Of a DNA stretch of 34,454 nt, positions 17,526 to 25,638 are shown one piece after another. Every line of letters starts with the position of its first letter. Position 1 is the stretch's first letter. Below the pieces are notes generated by a model, which did no database searches, was not told where the DNA came from, and worked only from the letters and a program-made list of their open reading frames with translations. A program made the position numbers and the translations under genes. The stretch spans positions 1 to 34,454 of the forward strand of contig QHWJ01000355.1 of the NCBI GenBank assembly GCA_003222535.1, given 5' to 3'. This DNA comes from Acidobacteriota bacterium. Lineage in GTDB: Bacteria > Acidobacteriota > Vicinamibacteria > Vicinamibacterales > CAVVIG01.

Positions 17526-19142
17526 CTACGGCCTCTGCGGCAGCGCAAACGCGGTCAGCGCACTGCCGGACGGCACGAGCAGATATTGTCGCCCATCCAC
17601 CATGTAGGTGGTCCCAGCCGTCGAGCGCATCGAGAATCCCAACTGGTAGTGCCAGAGATTCTTCCCCGTGCGTGAATCGAACGCCATGATGTTGCCGTCG
17701 CCGTCACCGGCGAAGACCAGGCCCGACGCCGTGGTCAGCACGCCGGACGACGACAGCGACGTGTAGCGGAACTCCCATTTCCGCTCGGCCGTCACCGGAT
17801 CGATCGCGCGAAGGGCGCCGAAATTCTTCTGATCTCGTGGTCGCGTCGTCGCCCCGCCGGTGTACTGCTCGCCCGCCTTGAACTTCTGGTCGTAGGCGAA
17901 AAACGTGGCGCAGGTCTCGCGCGCCGTGACGAAGAACAGCCGCGTCGCCGGATCGTACGAGGGGGACATGTAGTTTGTGCCGCCCCCCAGATCGGGGCAG
18001 GTCTTCTCGCCGTCTTCGTCAGGCAGATGGCCCGGCAACAGAACGGGCCGGCCGTCGGGGCCGACTTCCCTGGCCCAGGTCGTCTGCACAAACGGCTTCG
18101 CGACGATCACCTTGCCCGTGAGGCGATCGAGCGTGTAGAAGAACCCGTTGCGGTTGGCGAACATCACGACCTTCCGCGGCTGGCCGTTGATCGTGAGATC
18201 TCCGAGCACCGGCACCTGTGTCGAATCCCAATCGTGCACGTCGTGCGGAGTGAATTGATAGTGCCAGCGCAGCTGGCCGGTGTCCGCATCCAGGGCGACC
18301 AGCGACGCGGTATAGAGGTTGTCCCCTTCACGCGCGCTGCTGTAGTAGTCGGGTCCCGGATTGCCCGTGCCGTAAAAGACGGTGTTCAGCTGGGGATCGT
18401 AGGTGCCGGTCACCCAGACCGATCCGCCGCCGCGCTTGTACGCGTCGCCCTCCGGCCAGGTGCGGCCGCCCGGCTCGCCCGGTCCCGCGACGGTGTAGAA
18501 ACGCCACGCGCGCTTGCCGGTCTGCACGTCGTACGCGTCGATGAACCCGCGAATACCGTACTCGGCGCCGGCAATGCCGACGATGACTTTGTCCTTCACG
18601 ACCAGCGGCGCGACGGTCGCCGAGTACCCGAGCTTGTGGTCCGCGAGCTCGACGTCATACAGGAGGGAGCCGGTCTTCATGTCGAGCGAGATCAGATGCG
18701 CATCGAGCGTCGCCATGAACAACCGATCGCCGAGCACGGCGAAGCCGCGGTTCACGGCGGCGCAACAGAGTTTCAGGTCGTCGGGCAGATCGCGGCGATA
18801 ACGCCAGATTTGCCGTCCGGACCGCGCGTCGATCGCCCACGCGTTGTTGTTGAAGCCGGTGACGTAGAGCACGCCGTCGGCGACGACCGGCGTCGTCTGG
18901 AAGCTGCCGAGCGTGCCCGTCTGGAACGTCCACTGCGCCACGAGCTGGCCGACGTTCTCGGGCGTGATTTGCGTGAGCGGGCTGTTCCGCTGGCCGCTGT
19001 AGTTCCCGCCGTAGGTCAGCCACCTGGTCGGATCCTTCAGACCGTCCAGCAAATCCTGCGACGTCACCTGCGGCGCCTGCGGCGCGCCCGTCTGTGCGGC
19101 CAGCGTGGCGGAGGCGATCACGATCATCAGCAAAGCGCGCAT
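17526..19142 (-). CDS. PQQ-dependent alcohol dehydrogenase, quinoprotein type I, copy A
   Basis: ATG 19142 follows a strong ribosome binding site (GAGGAGAGG) and begins with a signal peptide (RALLMIVIASATLAAQ). The 538-residue mature protein is an eight-bladed PQQ propeller with typical repeats (DARSGRQIWRYR, DVQTGKRAWRF). Cofactor residues align with methanol dehydrogenase: vicinal Cys126-Cys127 (LKLCCAAVNRG), Glu194 in AGAEYGIRG, Asn261 in YGTGNPGP, and Asp304 with Asp306 in DVHDWDS. The extra Asp two positions after the catalytic Asp is the hallmark of lanthanide-using enzymes. There is no heme domain; electrons would pass to the diheme cytochrome encoded just upstream. It acts in the periplasm on a primary alcohol or aldehyde of unknown identity. 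Confidence 0.9.
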   Translation of the reverse strand: MRALLMIVIASATLAAQTGAPQAPQVTSQDLLDGLKDPTRWLTYGGNYSGQRNSPLTQITPENVGQLVAQWTFQTGTLGSFQTTPVVADGVLYVTGFNNNAWAIDARSGRQIWRYRRDLPDDLKLCCAAVNRGFAVLGDRLFMATLDAHLISLDMKTGSLLYDVELADHKLGYSATVAPLVVKDKVIVGIAGAEYGIRGFIDAYDVQTGKRAWRFYTVAGPGEPGGRTWPEGDAYKRGGGSVWVTGTYDPQLNTVFYGTGNPGPDYYSSAREGDNLYTASLVALDADTGQLRWHYQFTPHDVHDWDSTQVPVLGDLTINGQPRKVVMFANRNGFFYTLDRLTGKVIVAKPFVQTTWAREVGPDGRPVLLPGHLPDEDGEKTCPDLGGGTNYMSPSYDPATRLFFVTARETCATFFAYDQKFKAGEQYTGGATTRPRDQKNFGALRAIDPVTAERKWEFRYTSLSSSGVLTTASGLVFAGDGDGNIMAFDSRTGKNLWHYQLGFSMRSTAGTTYMVDGRQYLLVPSGSALTAFALPQRP

Positions 19143-19167
19143 AGAACCTCTCCTCGGTGAATGCTGG

Positions 19168-19230
19168 CCACGAAAGACACGAAAACACGAAGCCAAATGA
19201 TCTTTTTCGTGCATTTCGTGCATTTCGTGG
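19168..19230. repeat. Hairpin of CACGAAA / TTTCGTG 9-bp words
   Basis: The left arm CCACGAAAGACACGAAAACA CGAA and the right arm TTCGTGCATTTCGTGCATTT CGTGG are nearly complementary over 24 bp with a loop of about 14 bases. The right arm is TTTCGTGCA repeated at 9 bp. It lies between the cytochrome and PQQ-dehydrogenase genes, just upstream of the latter's ribosome binding site. Confidence 0.9.
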
Positions 19231-19246
19231 TGTGGTTTCATGTTCG

Positions 19247-20059
19247 TCAACGAACCGACAAATCCGCTCCGCGCAGACTGCTCAGGTATCCCACCAGATC
19301 GTTGAGATCGCCATCGCTCAGGCGGGCCGGTCCGAAGGCCGGCATCAGCGAGTCCTTCTCGTAGATCACGTCCTGCAGGTTGGCCTTCACGAAGCCCTGG
19401 ATGCGCTCGCGCACGTCCATGACCTGAATGGAGAAGACATCCTCGTTCTTCTTCGCTCCGCGGATGCGCTGGCCATCCTTCGTCACCACCGTGACCGTCT
19501 CATAGGAGGGCGGGATGAATTCCGACGGCGTCCGGATCTCCCGGATGAGCGCGGCGCGCGATCGGGCGGCGCCGATCCGTGTCAGATCCGGACCGATCCG
19601 GCCGCCACGCCCGGCCACGCGATGGCAGCTCGCGCACTGCGCCGCGAACAACCGCCCGCCGTTGTCGACGTTGCCGACCGGCTTCTCCGTGGGCGCGACC
19701 GATCCGATCTTGCGCAGATACGCGACGATCATCAGCAGATCGTCGTCGGGTGCGTCGGTCTCGTTGGCGGCCGGCATGTCGGTGCCGGGCACGCCCTTCC
19801 GAATCGTCTGAAACAGCCGCTCATCGGTGGTGCCGGCGGCCATCACCGCGATCAGATCCGGTCCGCGATACCCGCCGGCATCCAGACCGTGACAGTCGGC
19901 GCACCGGATGCGGTACAACGCCATGCCGCTGCGGATCGACTGCGGGTTGCCCAGATGCGGATTGTTCGCGGCGGGATTCTTCTCCGGCGGACCCTGTGCC
20001 AGCAACAGGCTGCCGGTGATCATCAGCACGAGCGGCGACCACAGCATCGTCCGTGTCAT
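19247..20059 (-). CDS. Diheme cytochrome c with C-terminal heme-associated domain
   Basis: ATG 20059, preceded by GGAGG, gives 270 residues with a signal peptide (LWSPLVLMITGSLLLAQ). Two c-type heme sites are visible, CADCH (53-57) and CASCH (142-146), with Met95 in PGTDMPA as a likely sixth ligand of the first heme. The segment after the second heme (IREIRTPSEFIPPSYETV, TKDGQRIRGAKKNED) is the beta-rich module found in Planctomycete/Verrucomicrobia/Acidobacteria-type cytochromes (TIGR02603-like), and it returns to a helical end with MPAFGP. It sits between two PQQ dehydrogenase genes, both heme-free, so it is the natural electron acceptor for either. Confidence 0.9.
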   Translation of the reverse strand: MTRTMLWSPLVLMITGSLLLAQGPPEKNPAANNPHLGNPQSIRSGMALYRIRCADCHGLDAGGYRGPDLIAVMAAGTTDERLFQTIRKGVPGTDMPAANETDAPDDDLLMIVAYLRKIGSVAPTEKPVGNVDNGGRLFAAQCASCHRVAGRGGRIGPDLTRIGAARSRAALIREIRTPSEFIPPSYETVTVVTKDGQRIRGAKKNEDVFSIQVMDVRERIQGFVKANLQDVIYEKDSLMPAFGPARLSDGDLNDLVGYLSSLRGADLSVR

Positions 20060-20078
20060 CGAACCTCCATGCGTTTGT

Positions 20079-20127
20079 AAGGTGCTAGACACCTTGCCTG
20101 ACCTATCTGACCTACGTGACCTACCTG
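20079..20127. repeat. Small hairpin plus CTGACCTAC 9-bp array
   Basis: AAGGTG CTAGA CACCTT (20079-20095) is a 6-bp hairpin. It is followed by CTGACCTAT, CTGACCTAC, GTGACCTAC and CTGACGG at 9-bp steps (20098-20127). The array overlaps the last two codons and the stop of the upstream PQQ dehydrogenase gene. Confidence 0.75.
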
Positions 20128-21872
20128 ACGGCGAACACCCAGACGGCGCCGCCCTCGGGCACGTCCGGGAACTTGCCCGGAGACAACCTGTTCAAACGCG
20201 CCTGCATTCCTCGTGCGTCGATGCCCCAGCCCGACTGCACGGCGATATACTGCCGGCCGTCGACCATGAACGACGATGGCTGGCCGATGATGCCGGAATT
20301 GGTCGGGAACTCCCACAACACTGCGCCGCTCGATGCGTCGAACGCGCGGAACATCCGATCGTTGGTGCCGCCGCTGAAGACGAGCCCGCCGCCGGTGGCC
20401 AGCATCGGGCCCCAGTTCGCGGACGCCGCGAAGTTGTGCGTCCACACACGCCTGCCGGTGTCCACGTTCCACGCCTGCACTTCGCCGACATGGTCGGCGC
20501 CCGGGACCAGCAACACGGTGCTGATCGCGCCGGTGAAGCCCCGGCCTGCCGCGTACGTGATCGGCCGTCCGACGATGCGTCCGCAGAGATTCTCGTTGGC
20601 AGGAATGTAAATCATGCGGGTCTTCGGGCTGAACGCGATCGGCGGCCAGTTCTTTCCGCCCCAATGGGACGGACAGAAGTCGGCCTCCTTGCCGGTACCC
20701 GGCTGACGAGCGGGATCAACGTCCGGCCGTCCGGTCTTCGCGTCGAGGCTCCTGAAGACGTCCTGTTTCACGAACGGCTTGCCCTCGACGAAGTTGATCT
20801 TGCTGTCAGTCCGCTCGAGGAACCAGAGGTAGCCGTCGCGCGCGACGTCGATCAGACCTTTGACCGTCCTGCCGTTGCGCACGTAGTCGACGAGGATGGG
20901 CGGCGACACTTCGTCCCAGTCCCAGGAATCGTTCGGGTGGTACTGGAAGTGGCCCTTGATTCTGCCTGTCGCGACGTCGATCGCGATTGTTGACGAGGTG
21001 TAGAGATTGTCGCCGGGGCGCTGGTCGCCCATCCACGGACCGCCGTTGCCCGTGCCCCAGAACGCGAGGTTCGTCGCGGGATCATAGGAGCCGGTCACCC
21101 AGATGGAGCCGCCACCGGTCTGCCACTGATTGCCCTTCGGCCATGTCTCACTGCCCGGCTCTCCGGGCGCAGGCACCGTGTAGGTTTTCCAGAGCTGCTT
21201 GCCCGTGGCGGCGTCGTATGCCGCGACGAAGCCGCGGACGCCCAGCTCGCCTCCCGACGCGCCGACCATGACCTTGCCGTCGGCGACAAGCGGCGCCACC
21301 GACATGTAGTAACCCTGCTTGTTCTCTGCGACAGTGGCCGTCCATACTTCCTGGCCCGTCGTGGCGTCGAGCGCGACGAGCACCGCTTCGCCCGCCGCGA
21401 AAAAGACTTTGTCGCCGGACAAGGCGACGCCGCGGCTGGTCGCGTGAAGCAGGATGACGTCTTCGGCCAGCGGCCGCCTGTAGCGCCAGAGCAGGCCGCC
21501 GGTCTTTGCGTCGATCGCGATGACCTGGTTGCCCGGCGTGGCGACGAACATGACGCCGTTGTTGACCATCGGCGGCGCCTCGTGGCCGTTGATCACGCCG
21601 GTCGCGAACACCCACGCCGGCTGCAGCCGTGTGACGTTGGCGGGCGTGATCTGGTCGAGAGGGCTGTATCCCCACCCGTCGTACGTGCGCCTGACCAGGA
21701 GCCAGTCGCCGTCCGCCGGACTCTTGAGGCGTTCCGCGGTTACCGGTTTGTAGTTCCGCAAGATCACGGGAACCGGGTCCGGCGGCGCCGGCGGCGGTGG
21801 CTGTTGCGCCCCGACCGCCGTGACCAGAATCGCCAGTACGCCGGGCGCGCCGAGCGCGAGCAGGCTCTTCAT
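20121..21872 (-). CDS. PQQ-dependent alcohol dehydrogenase, quinoprotein type I, copy B
   Basis: ATG 21872 begins MKSLLALGAPGVLAILVTAV, a signal peptide, after GGTGAG; a farther upstream ATG has no such leader. The 583-residue protein is a PQQ propeller paralogous to copy A. Metal and catalytic residues are Glu209 (SGGELGVRG), Asn276 (WGTGNGGP), and Asp318 with Asp320 (SWDWDEV); again the second Asp fits lanthanide binding. The vicinal disulfide of copy A is absent: the equivalent stretch reads DVILLHATSRG. It contains a single Cys in DFCPSHWGG and another in NLCGR. It lies 40 bp after the alpha/beta hydrolase gene and is probably co-transcribed with it. An ester hydrolase followed by an alcohol dehydrogenase suggests sequential use of one substrate; this is inference. 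Confidence 0.9.
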   Translation of the reverse strand: MKSLLALGAPGVLAILVTAVGAQQPPPPAPPDPVPVILRNYKPVTAERLKSPADGDWLLVRRTYDGWGYSPLDQITPANVTRLQPAWVFATGVINGHEAPPMVNNGVMFVATPGNQVIAIDAKTGGLLWRYRRPLAEDVILLHATSRGVALSGDKVFFAAGEAVLVALDATTGQEVWTATVAENKQGYYMSVAPLVADGKVMVGASGGELGVRGFVAAYDAATGKQLWKTYTVPAPGEPGSETWPKGNQWQTGGGSIWVTGSYDPATNLAFWGTGNGGPWMGDQRPGDNLYTSSTIAIDVATGRIKGHFQYHPNDSWDWDEVSPPILVDYVRNGRTVKGLIDVARDGYLWFLERTDSKINFVEGKPFVKQDVFRSLDAKTGRPDVDPARQPGTGKEADFCPSHWGGKNWPPIAFSPKTRMIYIPANENLCGRIVGRPITYAAGRGFTGAISTVLLVPGADHVGEVQAWNVDTGRRVWTHNFAASANWGPMLATGGGLVFSGGTNDRMFRAFDASSGAVLWEFPTNSGIIGQPSSFMVDGRQYIAVQSGWGIDARGMQARLNRLSPGKFPDVPEGGAVWVFAVR

Positions 21873-21912
21873 CTCACCCTTTCTCGCGATCGTTGTCCGC
21901 TGCATGGTCATC

Positions 21913-23967
21913 TCAGCGCTGGACCGTCGAAGGCGTCGCCGCCGACGCGGCGTAGTCCCAGTGCCGGCCGGCGTTCTGCACGATGACCGCCAGATCCTCG
22001 GCAAGCAGGAAACGCTGGTCGATCAGCGCCTGCGCCGCCTTGGCGACCAGGCCGACGTAAGAATCCCTGTCGCGATAGCGCTCTTCGATCGAGGGGCGTG
22101 GATCGTTGGTCCGCTTCCGGTCCGTTGTGGTGCGCGCGAGCGGAATGTAGGAGCCCTGCATGCTCGAGAGCACGTCGGCCGGCCCGGAGCGGTCGTTGAA
22201 CAGGTTCCACCCTGTATAGGTGGCCAGCGGAACGGCCAGCTCGGGCATCCTCACGCCCGCGATGCCATTCCCGTCCGCGTCCACCTGCGGCACGAGAATG
22301 GGGAACGACGAGCCGATTCGGGGAGGCTCGATCGTGACGATCCCCTCCTTCGCAAACCGCGGCCCGTAGTCCGCGCGATACGCGCGGTGGACCGCGGTCG
22401 ACGTCGTGACGCCGGGGACCTTGGGGAATCGCAAACGATCCGGCGGCACGAGCGTGCCGTCGGCGAGGCGCGGGTAGCGGCTCGGCGGCGGCGCGGTGCC
22501 GTTCGCCGTCCACCGGTCCATGGCGAGCAGCAACGCTTTCATCGCCCAGCGGTAGTCGAGCGGATTGTTTCGCTGCTGCCCGATCGTCTGCGCGGGAGGG
22601 AACGCCCCGGGACCATGCTGCCCCGCGGCGAGGAGATAGATCCTCACGTTGTCCATCAGCGGCGCGTCGCTCGCTCCGTCGATTGTGGTGTGGATGAGCG
22701 AGGCGGCGCGACCCCAGTACTCGTATTCCGAGTTGGTGTAGAAGATCTTCGGCAGCAGCTCGGGCGATCCCGCGTGCGTGAGAAGCCCGTCGGTCACGCC
22801 CGACTCCGGATCACGCTCCGGCGCATCGGTGAAGGGAAAGATGTCCGTCGGATAGAAAAAATTGAGGTACGGGTGGCCGTCCCGCGACGGCTGCGCGAAC
22901 CGATGGTTGAAGCTGCCGCGGCCGGCGCCCGCCACGTGGGCGATGACGCCGTCGAATACTTTGCGATTGCCCTCGTCTCTATTGAACCCGTAATAGAGGT
23001 AGGTGCGAAGAAAGCGGCCGCTCTGCGAGACGCCGAACGCCAGCGCACGGTTGATGGCGGCTGCGGGGATCGACCACGGATCGGCCGACTTGTACTTGAG
23101 CATCGAAATCACGTCGCGGATGGCCGCCGGCCCGAGCCCCACGATCGGCGGATCCTGCGCGGTGTACACGACTTCGTAGATCTTGCCCGGCTCGAACTTC
23201 GTTGCCATGTACACGCGCGTCAGATCGGCGACGGTCGTCGCGCCGTCGGCGCGCGCGAACCTCCATTGATCGCGAGGCACGATTCGGCGCGGTCCCTCAA
23301 CCGAATCCCGCACGGTCAGCACGTTGTCCGGGGAGTCCGGATCGACCACGGCGTAGGCTGTGTGATCGCGATCCGCGAGCGAATGATCGGCCTCCCGCTC
23401 GGTGACGACGAAGTCGCTGCGCACCAGCCCGCGGATCGGCCGGCCGTTCTCGGACGCGTCCGGCGGATACACGCGCACCAGCCCCGCACGTTTCGGCGGG
23501 TCGAACTGCCAGCCGACCCACAGCAGTGTGAAGCCCTGTTTCATCAGGAAGCCATCGCCGAAGTCTCGGGCCGACGCCGGGTCCAGGCTTGCCGTCCCGT
23601 GATTGAAGAAACCGAGCATCCCTTTGCCGCCGCGATTGGAGACCTCGTAGAGGACGGCGCCGTTGCCCTGCTCGATCCGCTTCGGCTTGATGAGATAGAA
23701 GTCGGAGGAGAACTCGACCTTCCCGGCGGCGTTTCGCGGCGCCCTCTCGATGTCGGCCACGATCCGGTTCGCGGGGAGCGTGGGATCGACGGCGAAGAAG
23801 ATCTTCCCCGAGATCTTCTCGAAGGGGCCCGCGGCGCCGAACGGCTGGCCGCCGGCGAGGTCGCTTCTCGACTGCACTTCGATGCGAACGACTTCCGCGG
23901 AGAGCGGCGCAGCCACGAGGACAATCAACGACGTCGCTCTCAGGACATTCACCAGGGCGGCACGCAT
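21913..23967 (-). CDS. Secreted alpha/beta hydrolase domain protein
   Basis: This 684-residue protein starts with a signal peptide (VLRATSLIVLVAAPLSAE). GGAGGG (as GGAGGGAA) precedes the ATG. The central FGVSQSGRFLRTYLYYGFN (311-329) is the nucleophile elbow, with Ser314 in GVSQSG. The long, Pro-rich sequence around it (FGAAGPFEKISGKIFFAVDP, LYEVSNRGGKGM, FVRSVHIN-like turns absent) fits the uncharacterised alpha/beta-hydrolase domain family common in Acidobacteria and Proteobacteria (Abhydrolase_10-like). Members are predicted esterases or amidases; no substrate is established. It heads the dehydrogenase/cytochrome cluster in transcription order. Confidence 0.85.
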   Translation of the reverse strand: MRAALVNVLRATSLIVLVAAPLSAEVVRIEVQSRSDLAGGQPFGAAGPFEKISGKIFFAVDPTLPANRIVADIERAPRNAAGKVEFSSDFYLIKPKRIEQGNGAVLYEVSNRGGKGMLGFFNHGTASLDPASARDFGDGFLMKQGFTLLWVGWQFDPPKRAGLVRVYPPDASENGRPIRGLVRSDFVVTEREADHSLADRDHTAYAVVDPDSPDNVLTVRDSVEGPRRIVPRDQWRFARADGATTVADLTRVYMATKFEPGKIYEVVYTAQDPPIVGLGPAAIRDVISMLKYKSADPWSIPAAAINRALAFGVSQSGRFLRTYLYYGFNRDEGNRKVFDGVIAHVAGAGRGSFNHRFAQPSRDGHPYLNFFYPTDIFPFTDAPERDPESGVTDGLLTHAGSPELLPKIFYTNSEYEYWGRAASLIHTTIDGASDAPLMDNVRIYLLAAGQHGPGAFPPAQTIGQQRNNPLDYRWAMKALLLAMDRWTANGTAPPPSRYPRLADGTLVPPDRLRFPKVPGVTTSTAVHRAYRADYGPRFAKEGIVTIEPPRIGSSFPILVPQVDADGNGIAGVRMPELAVPLATYTGWNLFNDRSGPADVLSSMQGSYIPLARTTTDRKRTNDPRPSIEERYRDRDSYVGLVAKAAQALIDQRFLLAEDLAVIVQNAGRHWDYAASAATPSTVQR

Positions 23968-24292
23968 ATCAGCTTCCCTCCAGGCAGCGTTACCTTACAC
24001 CTTTTCCGACTACTCTAGCCGCCTCAAACATGGAGCGCGAGCCTTTTTAGAGCGTGTGGAGAAATCACGTACAACGCAGAAACCGCGCAACCCGCAGGCC
24101 AAAAATGCTCAAGGTTTGTCTGCGTGTTCTGCGAGTTCTGCGTTCAACGTCGCCTTTCTTGATCCGCAGACCGGGTGGCCTCGCGTAGTTCTTCGCGAGC
24201 CAGATGCGAACGCACGGGGGGACGTGCCCCACCTGCCTTACCCGCCCCACCCGACCCACGCGACCCACCCGACCTACCCGACCGACCCGACC
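23968..24292. other. Intergenic region rich in repeats
   Basis: This 325-bp gap between the hydrolase start and the RidA stop has no credible gene. It holds a long word-built hairpin at 24067-24150, a 6-bp hairpin CTCGCG TAGTTCTT CGCGAG at 24180-24199, and a 9-bp array at 24240-24293. The hydrolase promoter must lie in the first 90 bp (TTACCTTACACCTTTTCC region), but I see no convincing consensus. Confidence 0.6.
24067..24150. repeat. Hairpin of GCAGAA / TTCTGC 9-bp words
   Basis: The left arm ACGTACAACGCAGAAACCGC GCAACCCGCAG pairs with the right arm CTGCGTGTT CTGCGAGTT CTGCGTTCA ACGT. The loop is AT-richer. The right-arm words match those at 12978-13025. Confidence 0.8.
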
Positions 24293-24293
24293 T
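24240..24293 (+). repeat. ACCCGACCY 9-bp tandem array
   Basis: Six units at exact 9-bp spacing (ACCCGCCCC, ACCCGACCC, ACGCGACCC, ACCCGACCT, ACCCGACCG, ACCCGACCT) run up to the RidA-gene stop codon. The same words recur at 29469-29508. Confidence 0.85.
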
Positions 24294-24787
24294 TACTTGA
24301 CGGCGATCATCTGCAGCTCGATCCGGGCGCCGACGTTCAGCGCCGCAACCTGCACGGTGGCCCTCGCCGGCGGATCGGTCGGAAAGAACTCGCGGTAGAC
24401 GGCGTTGAATTTCGCGAAGTCGTCGAAGCTCGTGATGTAAGCGGTCACGGACGCGACGTCCCTGAAATCCATGCCGGCAGTCCTCAGGACCTCGCGCACG
24501 TTGGCGAGCGCCTGGCGCGTCTCGGCTTCGATCCCGCCGGGCACGAGCGCGTTGCTGACCGGATCGCGGCCAAGATGGCCGGACAGGTACAAGGTGCTGC
24601 CGGCCAGGATGCCGGGGCTGAAGGGAAGCCCCGTATTCGGGGCCTTCTCGGGACGAAGCACTCTGCGCCTGGCAGGCGGCTGCAGCGCGGCCTCGTCACC
24701 CTGCAACACGGCCGTCGCTGCGATTCCAAGCATCAGGCCGGCGAATCCAGCCAGCGCGGCGGCGACACGAGGACGATGACCCGTCAT
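24293..24787 (-). CDS. RidA (YjgF/YER057c/UK114) family protein with N-terminal export signal
   Basis: ATG 24787 follows AAAGGAGG at 9 bp. The 164-residue product has a hydrophobic leader (VAAALAGFAGLMLGIAATAV), then a complete RidA domain: AGSTLYLSGHLGRDP, QALANVREVLRTAGMDFRDV, VYREFFPTDPPARATVQVAA with the key Arg of RATV, and the closing ARIELQMIAVK with the conserved Glu. Cytoplasmic RidA hydrolyses reactive enamines and imines from PLP enzymes; exported members are known but poorly understood. Its position within an exported-protein island, upstream of a hydrolase and PQQ enzymes, suggests work on periplasmic reactive intermediates, which is inference. It is divergent from the Tat leader fragment. 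Confidence 0.88.
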   Translation of the reverse strand: MTGHRPRVAAALAGFAGLMLGIAATAVLQGDEAALQPPARRRVLRPEKAPNTGLPFSPGILAGSTLYLSGHLGRDPVSNALVPGGIEAETRQALANVREVLRTAGMDFRDVASVTAYITSFDDFAKFNAVYREFFPTDPPARATVQVAALNVGARIELQMIAVK

Positions 24788-24833
24788 GATGACGTGCCTC
24801 CTTTCATGTGGAGAACTCGGTGCACAGGTTGCA

Positions 24834-24853
24834 TCGCGATATATATACTCCGC
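24834..24853. promoter_or_regulatory. AT-rich TATATATA core in divergent promoter region
   Basis: TATATATA at 24840-24847, flanked by TCGCGA and CTCCGC, stands out in GC-rich DNA between the divergent RidA-like and Tat-leader genes. It could hold a -10 for either strand or a PadR-like operator half. No matching -35 is clear. Confidence 0.3.
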
Positions 24854-24947
24854 AAGTTGAAGCAGTCGCGACGATTGAGAGCGCGTCGAAAATCATAGCG
24901 TGATTTCGACCGGCGCGGTCCTCTAGGCTGTTTGGAAGGAGAAGCGA

Positions 24948-25091
24948 ATGGCGAAAGAATGTGAAGTTTCGCGTCGCGCGTTTCTCGCAGGGATCGCCGC
25001 ACTGGCGGCCACCCCCCGCACGCTGCCCGCGGCCGGAGCGACGGCCGACCTGCCGCTGATGAAGAAACGCGTCGAGAAGCTTTACAAATGA
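24948..25091 (+). CDS. Tat signal peptide fragment (N-terminal part of a broken gene)
   Basis: ATG 24948 follows GGAAGGAG at 6 bp, a strong start. The 47 residues contain a clear twin-arginine signal, SRRAFLAGIAALAAT, then GATADLPLMKKRVEKLYK and TGA. There is no mature domain. The next frame starts with ATG overlapping this TGA (ATGA) and encodes the propeller half of the expected exported protein. In complete relatives, as I recall them, the RVEKxYK sequence continues into the first propeller repeats. The most likely history is an internal deletion with frameshift that cut the signal from its cargo. A functional separate leader is possible but less likely. Confidence 0.55.
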   Translation: MAKECEVSRRAFLAGIAALAATPRTLPAAGATADLPLMKKRVEKLYK

Positions 25092-25546
25092 CCGATCCCG
25101 CGATGCCGCCGCGAACCCTGAAGGTCGACGCGGAGACGGGCAGGACACTGAAGTCGTGGGTGACGCCGGGATCGGGGCTGTACGGCAACATCACACCCAG
25201 GTCGACGCCATCGGGCGGTCATGGTCTGAAGTGGGTGGACGGCAAGTACTGGATGGCCGTGCCCGCCTCTGGAAAGCTCTTCCTGATGGAGCCCGAGACC
25301 GGCGACATCGTTCGATCGGTTCCGGCGCCCGGCGTGCGGACGCACGGGCTCGCGTGGGACAACGGGGATCTCTGGTGCGTGGAATCCGATGGGCGCGTCA
25401 TCTACAAGCTGGATCCCAGGGATGGCCGGCCGATCGCCAGGATCCAGTTGACGAAGGAAGATCCCGAGCCGCACGGCCTGGACATCAGCAGGGGCGTCCT
25501 CTGGTACTGCGATGCCGCGAGCGGCTGGATCTGCCAGCTGGTGTGA
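25088..25546 (+). CDS. SMP-30/Vgb-like beta-propeller fragment
   Basis: The 152-residue product has repeated propeller strands: GGHGLKWVDGKYWMAVP, SGKLFLMEPETGDIVRSV, THGLAWDNGDLWCVESDG, YKLDPRDGRPIARI and HGLDISRGVLWYCDA. These resemble streptogramin-lyase/glutamine-cyclotransferase-type or SMP-30-like propellers, but only about three blades remain, so the N-terminal part is missing. It lacks its own signal peptide; that signal is in the preceding overlapping ORF. It is convergent with the large heme/propeller gene, and the two stops are separated by a word-built hairpin. Treat as a probable pseudogene unless expression is shown. Confidence 0.6.
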   Translation: MTDPAMPPRTLKVDAETGRTLKSWVTPGSGLYGNITPRSTPSGGHGLKWVDGKYWMAVPASGKLFLMEPETGDIVRSVPAPGVRTHGLAWDNGDLWCVESDGRVIYKLDPRDGRPIARIQLTKEDPEPHGLDISRGVLWYCDAASGWICQLV

Positions 25547-25547
25547 C

Positions 25548-25635
25548 GGGTGAAATTGGTGAGTTGGCGAGTTAGTGAGTTGGCGAATCAATTCAAAACG
25601 AATTCACCAAGTCACCAATTCACCAACTCACCAAA
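25548..25635. repeat. Hairpin of TTGGTGAG / TTCACCAA 8-bp words
   Basis: The left arm repeats TTGGTGAG, TTGGCGAG, TTAGTGAG and TTGGCGAA. The right arm repeats TTCACCAA, GTCACCAA, TTCACCAA and CTCACCAA, all at 8-bp steps. The arms are complementary over about 35 bp around AATTCAAAAC. It fills the gap between two convergent stop codons and may act as a bidirectional terminator. Confidence 0.9.
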
Positions 25636-25638
25636 TGC

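Noticed and set aside
19143-19250. 36-residue extension before the PQQ dehydrogenase copy A
   Set aside because: It is encoded by the CACGAAA hairpin. The ATG at 19142 has a ribosome binding site and signal peptide.
21820-24018. Open frame of 732 codons opposite the alpha/beta hydrolase
   Set aside because: The hydrolase has a signal peptide and nucleophile elbow; the opposite frame has neither motifs nor a plausible start.
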